Assembly (NCBI GenBank): GCA_963854835.1
Contig: OY978526.1
Span: 75,860,418-75,924,417 of the forward strand
Length of the DNA stretch: 64,000 bases
Direction of reading: 5' to 3'
From: Megamerina dolium
Taxonomy: Eukaryota > Arthropoda > Insecta > Diptera > Megamerinidae
The notes beneath the pieces were generated by a model. That model was not told where the DNA came from and did not search any database. It worked only from the letters and a program-made list of their open reading frames with translations. The position numbers were made by a program, and so were the translations under genes. Position 1 is the first letter of the stretch. Every line of letters starts with the position of its first letter. Shown here in pieces: positions 11,551-23,500 of this stretch.

Positions 11551-12000
11551 TGAACATACCGCTCCTTTAATAATAAAGATATGTAATTCAAAATTTTCGT
11601 TTTTTTGAGATTTTATCATAAAATTAAGAAACTTGGTGAAGACTGGCAGTCAAACAGAAAGACCTATGTCACAAAAATGGCGAAAATGATCATTTTGAAT
11701 CTCTTTTTAATAAGTATGCCCCATTAAATCGAATTAATACAAAATACATCTATGTTTTACTAATCAAATACTACACAAAATATGCTTTTAATATTAAATT
11801 GAATTATTTCAAATTACTCCATGTTTAAATTTCATCGTCTGATTCAATTTTTTTTTTAATAAAATAAAGTAAGCCTGAACGCAAAAGGAAAAATTCTAAA
11901 TAAAATATCTTCGAATCATAAACCAAGGTATTTTTCATAATAATATACTAGCTTAGCCACTTATTTCAATCTTTAGAATCGCAGTGACTTTTGTTTTGTT
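11551..12000 (+). repeat. Dispersed repeat, copy 1 (inverted relative to 34440-34950)
   Basis: Two blocks match the reverse complement of 34440-34950. Block one is near 11565-11650: TTTAATAATAAAGAT..ATTCAAAATTT and AAATTAAGAAACTTGGTGAAGA. Block two is near 11885-11995: AAAAATTCTAAATAAAAT, AATCATAAACCAAG.TATTTTTCATAA and CTTTAGAATCGCAGTGACTTT. The middle parts are more divergent. No open frame or terminal repeat was recognised. Confidence 0.65.
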
Positions 12001-12470
12001 ACAATAATTATTAAATTGTGCTGTTTAAAGCGGCCAAACTTGATTGCTTCTTCCCACAGAACATAAATTTTGAATTAATTCTCTTTATTGGTAACATGTG
12101 ATATGTTCATTTTGCATTACTCAAGAATTTCAGAAGTTTTCCAGCAAAATGATTCATTACTTCTTGAGTAAATGTAGGAAAAAAAGTAAGAATTTTGGTA
12201 TTGCCAGTGAAAAATTCATATAAGCGGAAAAATGTAGGGCTTCCTATATTATTTGGTTAGATTATGTTAAGGCTGGCTGGCTATAAAACACGCATAGACC
12301 TAATTCGGTCTTAAGGATACCAAAAGAAAGTCCTTTTATAGATGGAACTAGTGACCATTTAGGCTCTTTGTACTCATTCCTGTCTAAAAGACCTACTGCA
12401 GTCATCCAGGTCATGCATTTCCCCAGCAAACCAATTTAGTTTTCGCAGGAGGTACTTTTTCCATGTTCAT
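12001..12470. other. Intergenic DNA
   Basis: Nothing recognisable; no gene or clear repeat. Confidence 0.4.
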
Positions 12471-12479
12471 ATGACATTC

Positions 12480-12788
12480 GTGTTCATTATTCATTGACAT
12501 TTCACCATAAGAAAACTTACGCCAGAACAACGTTTACAACTTGTGGAAATATTTGAATTGAATTGGCTTCCAAGATCTTGTGATACGACACCGTTAGATT
12601 ACTTTTTATGGGGGTATGTGAAATCACTTGTTTATGTCGTTAAACCACAATCGATTCCTGCATTAGAAGTAAAGATAACAATATCGGACGATATGATCGA
12701 AAGAGTGATCGAAAATTGGACCCATAGCATGAATCATGTAAGAGCTAGTTGCGGACAACATTTAAAAGAAATTATTTTCAAACATTAA
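12480..12788 (+). pseudogene. Internally deleted mariner-superfamily transposase
   Basis: From about 12518 the frame reads LTPEQRLQLVEIFE, a typical start of the N-terminal helix-turn-helix domain of a mariner-like transposase. It then jumps, in frame, to LNWLPRSCDTTPLDYFLWGY, the C-terminal block holding the last catalytic aspartate, and ends ..CGQHLKEIIFKH at a TAA (12786-12788). The central ~250 residues with the first two aspartates are absent and no start codon is in frame. This is therefore a deletion derivative, not a functional gene. The C-terminal block resembles that of the transposon at 49014-50324 but is clearly a different lineage. A Harbinger-like element abuts its stop codon. 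Confidence 0.8.
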
Positions 12789-13140
12789 GAGCCATTTTCA
12801 CAGAGACGAGTTAACCTTAAGTTAACTTTAACTGAAATGTATCAGTTTACCTATAAGTTAAGTAAATTTCAATTTCACAGTAATGAGTTAACCTTAAAAA
12901 GTAAACAAAATCAGTCAGCTGATTCTTCTAATAAAGAGTGGCAACTTTGTTTTTTAATTCAAAACAAAATACCAAAATGAATGACATTGTTATAAATTGA
13001 AGAATTATAAACGATTTTTGAACAAAAAAAAAAAAAGATCACAATAGAGTGCAAAAAAACTGACCACATTAGCACTGAAGTTAAGAAGAGATCCTTTGAC
13101 GAAGTTGCCAGTACCTTCCTTTCAGTTATCCAAGTCTTTG

Positions 13141-14109
13141 TTGATTAATTTTTTTTTTTTTTTTTAACAAGCTTTTTTATTGGATCTTTCTAAAATTACT
13201 TAGAAACTAACAAAATGTAATCAAATCTTACAAACTAGATAAAATTATGTGATATTCCCAACGTTCCATCACAATTTGTTGAGTCACGAGGTATAACAAT
13301 TTCACAGCATATTCAGTGTGTCTTTTCTTTTTAATCGACGTTGCCCCGTGCTCAGCAACAATTGCCTAGCAAGGGGATTCGGATGATTGTGTAATTTTTG
13401 AATGTAGCTTCTGCAAGACATTGCAAATTCCTCAGAAATTGTGGGTACATTTAAATCTCGATGGATGTTAACGTTCCTCATATACCAAGGCGCGTTTACA
13501 ATAATTCGCAGACACTTGGATTGTATTCGCTGCAATTTTTCGATATTTGAGGGAGATGCGGTGCCCCAAAACTGAATACCATAAGTCCAGATTGGCTTCA
13601 GGATTGCTTTATATAATAGCACTTTGTATTCGAGATTCAACTTTGATCTTTTGTGTATCAGCCACCATAACTGATTAATTTTAAGCTTGATCTGAGTTTT
13701 CTTTGCCTCTATGTGATTTTTCCAGGTCAGCCTTCTGTCGAGGTGAATACCCAAGTACTTTGTTGAGGAACATTGTGGAACTGATTGGCCATTAATTTTA
13801 AGTGGGGGACATGTATCTGGCCTTAGCGTGAATGTTACATGTACGCTCTTTGATTCATTGACTTTTATACGCCATTTTGCTAGCCAGATTTCGAGAGAAT
13901 CGATATGAGTCTGCAGGAGTTTAGTAGCTTCTATGGGGTTAGAGCGAGAGCACAATATTGCCGTATCATCTGCAAAGGTCGATATAAATGTATGGTTATT
14001 GCTGGGCATACCTGTAGTGTATAAGAGATACAGTAAGGGGCCCAAAACGCTTCCTTGAGGAACGCCAGCGTGAATATCCAATGGATTTGTTGTGTAATCC
14101 TTGATTAAT
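13141..14109 (-). mobile_element. 5'-truncated jockey-clade LINE fragment with target-site duplication
   Basis: The minus-strand frame 13302-14123 encodes the back half of a non-LTR reverse transcriptase: AGVPQGSVLGPLLYLLY, then the catalytic FADDTAIL, then KYLGIHLDRRLTWKNHI and WTYGIQFWG. After the stop there is an AATAAA (minus strand, just inside the tail) and a run of about 16 A (T run at 13150-13165 on plus). TTGATTAAT occurs at 13141-13149 and again at 14101-14109, consistent with a 9-bp target duplication. That would place the truncated 5' end at about 14100, so the first eight codons of the long frame belong to the target, not to the LINE. Sequence style is jockey/Doc/Juan-like. Confidence 0.85.
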
Positions 14110-14356
14110 GAACCAATATTCAAAGCAACTGCTTCCCATCTGCGTACATCTACCTCTTTGCTATTCTAAATTGGTCACGGTACTCCTTTTTGCTATGCAT
14201 GAAACCATAGACAGTCCTTTCCCGAATTGTTCTATGAACAATTAATTCATTAGCTATGCTACAATCCTCTGTATCATCCTTATTCTGTATATCTTGAAAA
14301 TCTAAATAAATTTTCTTGAAAAAAAAAATGAACAATGTGAAATTTAATTTTGTATT

Positions 14357-14916
14357 GTAATTTCAATGACTTTGGACTGAGTAAGCAATTGAGAAGTCGA
14401 GCCCTCTCTCGAAGAACGAAAACTACACTCTACAAGTCTCTCATCATGCCTGTCCTAACATATGGCGCTGAAGCCTGGACAATCTCCACCTCGGATGAGC
14501 GAATGCTAGGAGTTTTCGAGAGAAAAGTCCTACGCAGGATCTTTGGACCTATTTGCGTTGGTGGCGAGTACCGAATAAGGTACAACCATGAGAGGTACGA
14601 GCTGTATGCCGATATTGACATAGTAAAGCGCATCAAAATCCAGCGGCTGCGCTGGCTAGGTCATGTCGAGCGAATGGAAGAACACGCTCCAGCTAAGAAG
14701 GTGTTATATTCGGAACCCGCTGGAGGACGACGCAGAAGAGGAAGACCTAACCTCCTGTGGAAAGACCAAGTACAGGAGAACCTGACGGCGCTTGGAATTT
14801 CTAACTGGCGCCAGCTAGCGAAGAGCAGAGTTGGCTGGCGAAGCATGTTATTTGCGGCCTAAATCGATATTCGGTTGTTATGGCAACATAAGTAAGTAAG
14901 TAAGTAATTTCAATGA
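14357..14916 (+). mobile_element. 5'-truncated LINE (RTE-like), copy 1, with (TAAG)n tail and 13-bp TSD
   Basis: The frame running to 14862 encodes the C-terminal part of a reverse transcriptase: TLYKSLIMPVLTYGAEAWT, then RIKIQRLRWLGHVERMEEHA, then GGRRRRGRP and WRQLAKSRVGWRSML. It ends shortly before a (TAAG)n tail at about 14888-14905 in place of poly(A). GTAATTTCAATGA is found at 14357-14369 and 14904-14916, a clear target-site duplication. A related copy lies on the minus strand at 44857-45490. The clade call rests on the tail type and on resemblance to insect RTE-like proteins. Confidence 0.85.
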
Positions 14917-15071
14917 GCTTTCACAATCAGCTTATTTCTATATTCAGTTAACTGGAGGTTAACCCTGGGATATTCTGCGGTTGTATTTACGTTAACTCGC
15001 TACTACGAATTTAAAAATCGATAGTTAACTGTCAAATGTAGGTTAACTCGTCACTGTGAAAATGCCCCTAA

Positions 15072-18000
15072 ATGTCATAAACCGAACTTACGTCTCAAAT
15101 ACAATTTTTAAACATTTAAACTTCCGGAAGCTGTTCTTGAATCACCCTTTATATTTGTTATATTTAAAATTACGAAGTGAACGGCTCTTGTCATATTTAT
15201 TTAGAACAAGACAGTGAATTTTTTGACAGAACATTTCAATAAAGATTATTGCAACAAATTTAGAATATATTAATAGAAATTTTTGCAAATGTTACTTGAT
15301 TTTTACCATCCATTCTATTTTCACTTACTGTTTTTAAAAATTATTCTTTCGTCTGAATGAAATGTAAACAGTTTGCTGTTAGTGTCGCACTTTTATCAAT
15401 ATGTAAGGAAATATTATATATTATTGGAATAATTAAAAATATTTATTTATTTATTCATCAAATAAATATGTATGTATATGCTCATAAATACGATATTAAA
15501 TGAAAGAAAATATAATATGCTCGTATATTAAAATAAAATACAAGAAATTTTTATGATAAAATCATAATATAAATCGATAATAAACATATGATATTTGAAT
15601 TTATATTACATAAAATAGTTTTGAAAAAAAAAAATATATATATATAAATATGATGGCAAAAGCCTAGTGAAATTACAAACAAACAAATAAAAAAAGGAAA
15701 ACGACGGCATTTAAAATATTTGGAAATAATACCAATATTTGTAATTACATACACACACAATACAGAAAATAATCCAAAATATTTATTGCAAATAATTTGA
15801 ATGTGTCAAAAATTTACATTCTATTTTGCATAGGACTGAAATCGGCTTCGGCAATTTGAATTCTAATTTAAGGCATATTAGAATACTTTGAATACAAATT
15901 TCATAATTTCCTAATACGTAGAAGAATATATTGGATTGAACGGTTTCGTTGACAAGTAGAATTGCTTCTTTTGGGATTAGTATAATAATTCACTGGAGTA
16001 CCAAAAGTCTCTGTCTTGCATCCGAAGAACCTTTATGTTTGATGTTGATTGTGGTTAAACAGCGTTACAGGCGGTGACTGGCAACTGCGGACGTTGTGTT
16101 CGGCCAAGATATTAGTAAATATTTTTATTTCAAAAAGGTTGTATATTGTGTCATATATTGAGCAATAAGTTGAAGTTACGACAACATAAATTTTCCAAAC
16201 GGATTACTTTGAAAACATCATTGTCAATTAAACAAAATGGCGTGCAATTTAACATCTTTACAGTTTGAGTTGGTAATTTCAGGAAGAGCGAATGTGAATT
16301 GGTCGCAAAAATTGTACGGCTTAATACCTTAAGAGTTTTTTCAACTTTTAGAGGCAACAAACCACCAACAATTGGCCAATTGGAAACAAAAATATTGAAG
16401 TATTGAATTGAAAGATGATCAAATCAAATTGAATATCTCGAATTGAAATGGTGACATTTTGCAAATATAATGTTATTTGAAAAGCTTCAGAAAAGTAGTT
16501 CGAATTACGACTACTGTAATAGGGGTGATTATTTACAATAGAACCTATTATCGATGATTCTTAATTTTCATACGAAAAAAAATTTTTAATCCAAATATAA
16601 TTCATAATCATACATTTTACAAATGAACTAAGTGAAAATCAAACTAAAACTCTGTGCTGTGTTGTGTTGTATGTGTCTTTATGAAAATTAAAAAAAAAAA
16701 ACATTATTATTTTACTAATATATGTGTATATATATATTATCAATTTTTCACTTGCACTATTTTATAATTCAAACATGTTCTCTATACTCTTTTATACATA
16801 AATTTTGTCATTTTCTTTTTAAGATCGTAATTTCTGTGTGTTTTTTCTTTTTGTATGTGTATGGGGTCTATAAATAAAATGTGTATATGTATGTATGTAT
16901 TATAATAATTACTATGTATAATTATTCCACATTAATATGTATGGTATTGTATAAATAATCTGATTTCAATCTAGTATAAATTAAATTTTTTGAATTTTGC
17001 TTTTACTGTGCATTCAATTTGATCTTACAATAATGTTGAGCAGTTATTTTTCTTCTTCTTCTTTAATTAAAGTATGTCAATTATTTGCGAGTTCATGACA
17101 GTGTGCCTAACAAGGGAGAGTCTTATTGTATCATATTTGAAAGTGTTTACAATCGAATGAACAATTTGACAAAATTTAATTATCGTTTGTAATTGATGTT
17201 TTTCTCGTGACTAGCTGTCATTTTATTAGGGCATTATTATGCTGACGGTCACAAATCGATAAAAAAAAACGATGTAATTTCAATAGAAAATGAGAAATTG
17301 AAAGCGATTGAATGAAATTTGATCAACATCGTTATCAAATGATTTGATTTTCGATACCATTGATCATGAGATCAAAACAGTGATTATTGTGCAATTATTT
17401 ATCATAATTCACATTTAGGAACAAAATAGTAAACTTTTAATAAAAATAATCAATTCTTCAATGTTCATCATTATTGTTGGAGTCCAAATAAAATCAAATT
17501 TTAATCAGAATCATTTGACCGTCAACATAACATATCGCTACTGTTAAATTTAATTATTTTTCGAAATCAATAAACATTTTTAAAACGTCTTACCGACATT
17601 TTGCAAGTGCTATGTTAGATTTCAGTTAAAAATGTTAAGAGTACTTTTTCTTTAAAATAATTTTTCGAATATTGTGTATTGAAAAGTAGGAGTACTTTGA
17701 AGTTTGGCTACAAGACTGCGTTAAAAAAAACTGATTTTATTAAAAATACAGGGAAAACTGGAGACAAAGTATTTTTTTTTTTTATCAAGAAATTATATAA
17801 TTGCATTCTATTTCACATTTGCAATTATCATATACAGCGATTTTTAATTAACCGTCGTTATTATTTTTTGAATGACAATGCCCAAACCAATTGATGGATT
17901 TTTTGTCCCCTAAAAACGTTTAGAACATTTTTGCTAATCACTACAAACGGGCTGTATTAGATTTATATGTATGACAGTTTAGCAAGCAAAATATATGAGT

Positions 18001-20575
18001 ATAATATTGCGGCAACAGTGATCTTTGTACTAGGTACTTTTCACAAAATTATCACATTTTTTTCCAAAAATTTATTTATTTCTTTAGTGGCAAAAAAAAA
18101 AAAAGTTAAAACGGAAAGAAAATAGTTAAAAACAAATATACTTGCCCAAACTGCCTTTCTACACTTTCCTACTGATATTGAATAATTTTCTATTTTATAT
18201 ATGCAGCAATTATAATTTATATTCTGAATGAAAAAAAGATCTCACATTACAAAGAAAAAAAAAAAACAATTTTTGGCTACTATTTACTCTCATTTTTAAG
18301 AAAAAATTACAACAGGTTCAGTATATTTTAATTTCAAACTATCTCAATTTAATGATTACCTTCGCTTTCTCGATAAATTAAACTAAAAAATAGGGTAAAA
18401 TTAAAAAACAAACAAAATATTGCAACTTTTTAAAATTACAAAACAACACTAAAACATTTAAAATCTTATGAATTAGAGAGGCCATTGTCACCATTCATAA
18501 ACATCCGTTGACATCTGGCGCCTATTACACCGAAAGAATATATAGCCGGCGAACCACTGTTTCAGATATTCTATACATGTGTTGATTTACGTCTTTCAAA
18601 CACGTTTTTTTCATCCTCCAGTCTCTCTGTTGGCAGGTATAGAGTTTTGATAGCTGTGAGCATTTGCAATTACAAGCGGTTTAACTTTTAAAAATATTAA
18701 CACATCGACTGACTTCAAAAGCGTATATTGCTTTGCATGCGTATGCAAGCATTATGTTCAAAAACGCCCGCCCTACAAAGTGCAGACAAAGCATTATGTT
18801 CATTGAGCATCACATACATAAATAATACTGTAATTAGACTGTATACTGATGCGTTTTGAGTAATACAGTTAAAATGTATCGCAGCATTGCGAGTGTACGT
18901 TTTCAAAGTCAGCCATCCACTAACTTCAGGCTGTAATTTACGTCATAATTCGAAACCAGAGAGTTTTATACCATAAACTACAAGGGCTATTTTCTCAATA
19001 TGTGCTTAAACAGCTGATGTACACAAGAGCTCAAAATATAATCATTAATTTATATTAGGTCATATTAATGAAATCTTTTTGGATTTCAAACACCTTCGTT
19101 TGATAAAAATTGGAAGTAGAAAATTATTGCTTCATTTTTATTAATGTGACCTATTTATATTCTTCATCAAATATGACGCTAAAAGCAAGATGCACATATC
19201 GTAATTTTATTTCTATGTGGGATTTGCGTGAAGTGGAATACTATTAGGATACTTCTCCCCAGCAGGCAATTCACAACATCATCTAAAGGTATTTCATCCT
19301 TATTATGAAGAAAACGTCATCATTTTCTGTCACTTATATTTAGATCGATCTGTCAATTATGAATTGTCAATGTCAATTTGTGTAATTTGTTTTTACTCAC
19401 GCAGTGACAAAAAGTAATAGGAATGTAAGCAAACAGACATGGTGATATTTTCTGGTATAGGCTGCCTTCTATTTTTTACACAATACAACTCATACTGGAC
19501 CATTCTGATTGGATCTTTGTTTCAATCTTTGTTCAATCTGGTAATAATTTTACACAGTAATTAAATTATAATACAATTTCTTTCAAATTCCAGCTTGGTA
19601 ATATAAGTAATTGATTTTGAATGATGGTTTTTTTTTTTTTTTGTTTTTCTTGTTTAATAAGACATTTTTTGTTTGTTTGTTTTTTTTTAAGTGTTTATAT
19701 GTATGCATTTAATAGAGCTAATTATTATATTTTTTTTATTTTTTATTTTCATACAATATAGAGCAATCACTATGTATATGTATTATATGTATATGTGCAT
19801 GTATATTTCGTAATAACAATACGTTAGACGACATTTTTAACCATACTTATAGATATAGTGTTGACATAAAATGGGCGTTTTCAAATTTTTAACATCTTCT
19901 TGGTTGTTTTTCATCTTCTCATTAATAAATTATATTCATATATTGTATTTGTATTTGTTTTTTTTTTTTTTGGATTTTATACACTTCATAATTACAAATA
20001 CAATAGTAGCAGTATAGTTATTTTTCAGTAAGCTATTATCGTTGAATCCGCTCACTGTCGAGATCGAGTTTGAATTCGATCATATCGATTTCATGTTCGA
20101 AATTTAAAAGATTATTAAATTCGATTGCAGTTTTTTTTTTTTCATCTATGAAATTTGTGTCCAATTAAAATTCGATATCGATAATGAGAGGATTCCACAA
20201 TAAGCCAAGATTAAAATGACGCTTTTTACGACGATTTTAACATGATACATTATTATCCACTGAATTCTACTGCATGCTATGCTGCTATTATAGTTGTTGT
20301 TGTTGTTTCTTTAATTATTTTACGAGCAGAGATCGGCTTTATATGAAATTACTGGTATTAACGTATTTGAATTATTGTATATATGTGTTTTTGTTATTAT
20401 TATTATTATTATATTTTTTTATTATTCGAAATGATATATATTAATAAATAATGTATTCCAGCTGCCGGTAGTCAATCAGGGATCAAGCACATAACGCAGT
20501 AGAAATAATTCAGGTTTTAAGCATTATAATCGACATCATCACCAACAGCAGTACGTAACCAGCCTTTATCAATCG
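15072..20575. other. AT-rich non-coding region between tango and slmb
   Basis: About 5.5 kb without a supported gene. It begins with the severed 3' end of the mariner relic (to about 15165). It is dominated by A/T runs and short microsatellites such as TATG/TATA near 16720-16930 and TAT near 20395-20420. Part of the right-hand side is probably slmb 3' UTR, because the slmb stop is at 20576 on the minus strand, but its poly(A) site cannot be fixed. Confidence 0.5.
19345..19440 (+). repeat. Degenerate copy of a dispersed repeat (see 50741-50895)
   Basis: TGTCAATTTGTG, GTGACAAAAAGTAATAG and AATGTAAGCAAACAGAC occur in the same order as related words in the copies near 50750-50890 and 63880-63995. 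Similarity is weak and was judged by eye. Confidence 0.3.
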
Positions 20576-23500
20576 TTAATGTTCCATTAAAGCAGCTGTT
20601 AAAAGAAAAATTGTTTTGTTTAATTGAATGACATTATTCCATGAATTTGTGCGATTAATCGTTCAATCAAAGATTTCGATTAATCAAAATTAAAATTAAT
20701 CGATTATTTGTGGCTTGTGGCGATTAATGGAAAACCTTCCTCTTTTCTCTGTATTGTAAAAACCAGTACGTAAATTATATTTGAATACTTTTAATCTGAT
20801 TAATTGAATAATTTCAGTGTTGATTAATAAAAATCATAATTAATATAATAATTTGATTTCTGATTAATCAAAAAATATATAGATTAATCGAATAATTACA
20901 GTGTTGATTAATCATAATTAATTTAATAATTTGTATTTTGGTTAATCAAAATATAGATTAATCGAATAATTGATTAACGAAACCACATAATATCCAAAGA
21001 TATTCGATAATCGATTATTATTAATTATGGCATGTAATAATTTAAATGAGTTGCAATGCGAAAAAGTCCTTTATTGTTCGACATCTATTTTCCCCCAATA
21101 TGAATATTTGTACATTGGGTTTTTTTAAAGATGTGTAGGATTGGATATGGTTATGGAAATGAGCATTGGAGGCGGCCCATATATCTCAAATGGTGTGCTG
21201 CCTTACAATATTTGTTCTCGTAGACCAATAACTTCAAATAGCAACACAAAAAATAGTAAAATAACATGATCTTCAAAGGCCATTTCTGGAGATAATCTGG
21301 TCACCGAACATTTCCTTCAATAAATTTATGGTTTTGTGGACAATTTGGCATGTGGAATCGCCCTTCTGAAGCCAATAGTCTTACATATTATGTAGCACCT
21401 TGAGCATGGCTAGCTTGTCCGATAAGCTTGCAAGAAAGGGTACAAAAAAGCCTTAAGCAATTGGGAACTCTTCTATAACCTAAGTAAGGGAGCCTTATCC
21501 ATGCTTATAAAGGAGAAGTACGAAACAGACAAATATACCAGGACAATTTTTCAGGCTTTTCGATTCAAAACTACGTTTATGGACCAACAACTTAAAAATT
21601 TGAGTAAATTATCAATTCGAACGAATAATTTAAGAACAATTTCGATTTTACTTAGAGGACACTGTAATTGGAAAAATCACCGAACTAAACGGTGGGTCTT
21701 TAAAAATGAAAACTACTGATACCGCAGGAAGGAAGATTAAACGGCGAAGTATGTGCTGGGAATGTGCCCAGCATTAACGCACATAACAAGAGGAATAGTG
21801 GTGTTTTCTTATCTCGAAAAAATGTCCTACTTATTCTGCCCCATACGAGGGTTATTTATTTTATGTTCTTTTCTGCCCTCAAACAAACAATAGGACAACA
21901 TTTGCAAAAAATTTTTTTCGTGTGAAATCGTCTAATATAAGAATGGCATAAAATCAAATTCCAGAATTATGTTTGTTTATTTTTGACAACGTGAACGGCT
22001 GATGTGTAGCCAACCGGTTTTATTTTCCTCCTTTCTCGCGTTAAAATGGCAGCATTTTGCCTGGGTTGAGGGCAACATTGGATAACTGTTGCCATATAAG
22101 AGGGCAACAACGCCAACAAGAGGGAAACGCCAAGTCTGCTGTTTGTATATGGAAACAAATTCTAATTTCACCTGTAGTGAGCTTATAACAAGTCTGTCTT
22201 TATTTTAACATGTCAGGGTATTGACACAAATTTTGTCGTTCTATGACTAATCTGCGAATACTATTGCTATGGTCATTACATTAGTTTGCTTACCAATCAT
22301 GTTTCTATGATCATTATTACGTTCGTTTTTTTTACGTAACATTATGTGCCATATGACACTTGACATAGTATTCGGCGCCATCCACACATATGGTACATAC
22401 AAGCAATAAATTCTATTCTTTGATTACACATCGCAATAATTTGGGTCATTCTTGTAAAATAACTTTTTCTATTGCGCTGCTATTTATAAGGGAGCTAAAC
22501 CTGTAAAGATCGAATTTCATTATTCCCCTGAAATAATATTAATAATGACTATCAATTGTTAGTAGCGACTCGATCTTCTTCATTCTTTGAAAAATTATAT
22601 GCCTCAGGCTCACAAATCACCCCAAACACTGACATTGTGCTAGGAGTGAGTCTCATCACTGAATACAATAAGATGAGAAAATACTGAAACTATTTACGCG
22701 CCCAATAGCCCAATATTTTGGATCATTAACAGCGAAGTGAGAACATTTTCAATTGTAATACTATGATGATATAAGCGTCAATTCAAATAAATTGTGTGTT
22801 TACTTACGTGATGGTGAACGACACGCACTATTCTCAGTGGGAGTAAAATTTAAAAAGTCCCATATTAATATTGTATCATCATGTGAACTACTGACAATTT
22901 GAAATTCATCAAATTGCAAACGGAATACACGACCAGTGTGCTCCTACCAAAAATAATAATAAAATAAAAATCAAATCAAGCAAATATTATTTCAAAAATT
23001 TCAACTTACAACAAGGGTATTTAAACATAGTGAATTCGATTGAGCACGTGGATCAAGTGCTGCTACCAAATCCCATACTTTAATTTTACCATCATATGCG
23101 CCGCTGACAATGCGCTTCGAATCGAAACGTATGCAACGCACAAGTTCCTCATGTCCCTCAAGTACACGTAAACAAGCACCACACTCAATATCCCAGAGTC
23201 TATAGTGGTGGTACAATGTTATTTAGTAAAAAGAAAGGAAAAAAAAACGGAACAACAGAAAAAATATACTACCTAATTGAGTTATCTGAACTGCCACTGA
23301 CAACTAAACGATCACGGTATTGTAAACATGCAATACCACGCTTATGTCCATTTAATGTGCGTACAAATTCACAGCTTGATGTTGACCACACTTTAATTGT
23401 ACGATCGCCACTAGCCGAAACAATATATTTCTCATCGAAATCGACAACATTCACAGCAGCACGATGACCAACAAGAACGCGTCGTAATGTTATCTCACTG

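Larger units (their letters stand above)
12786..15071. mobile_element. PIF/Harbinger-like TIR element carrying nested LINE insertions
   Basis: Imperfect 28-bp terminal inverted repeats lie at 12789-12816 and 15041-15068 and match at 25 of 28 positions; both contain ATTTTCACAG and GACGAGTTAACC. They are flanked by TAA on each side (12786-12788 and 15069-15071), a 3-bp target duplication typical of PIF/Harbinger elements. Subterminal sequence is rich in GTTAAC/TTAACC. Removing the two LINE insertions (13150-14100 and about 14370-14903) leaves roughly 0.8 kb. A minus-strand frame at 14150-14335 contains SKKEYRDQFRIAKR, reminiscent of the N-terminus of HARBI1-type transposases; that match is inference. 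The left target duplication coincides with the stop codon of the mariner relic. Confidence 0.75.

Noticed and set aside
13302..14123. Taking the full 273-codon frame, including its first residues, as LINE protein
   Set aside because: The TTGATTAAT duplication places the LINE boundary at about 14100, so the first eight codons come from the host element.
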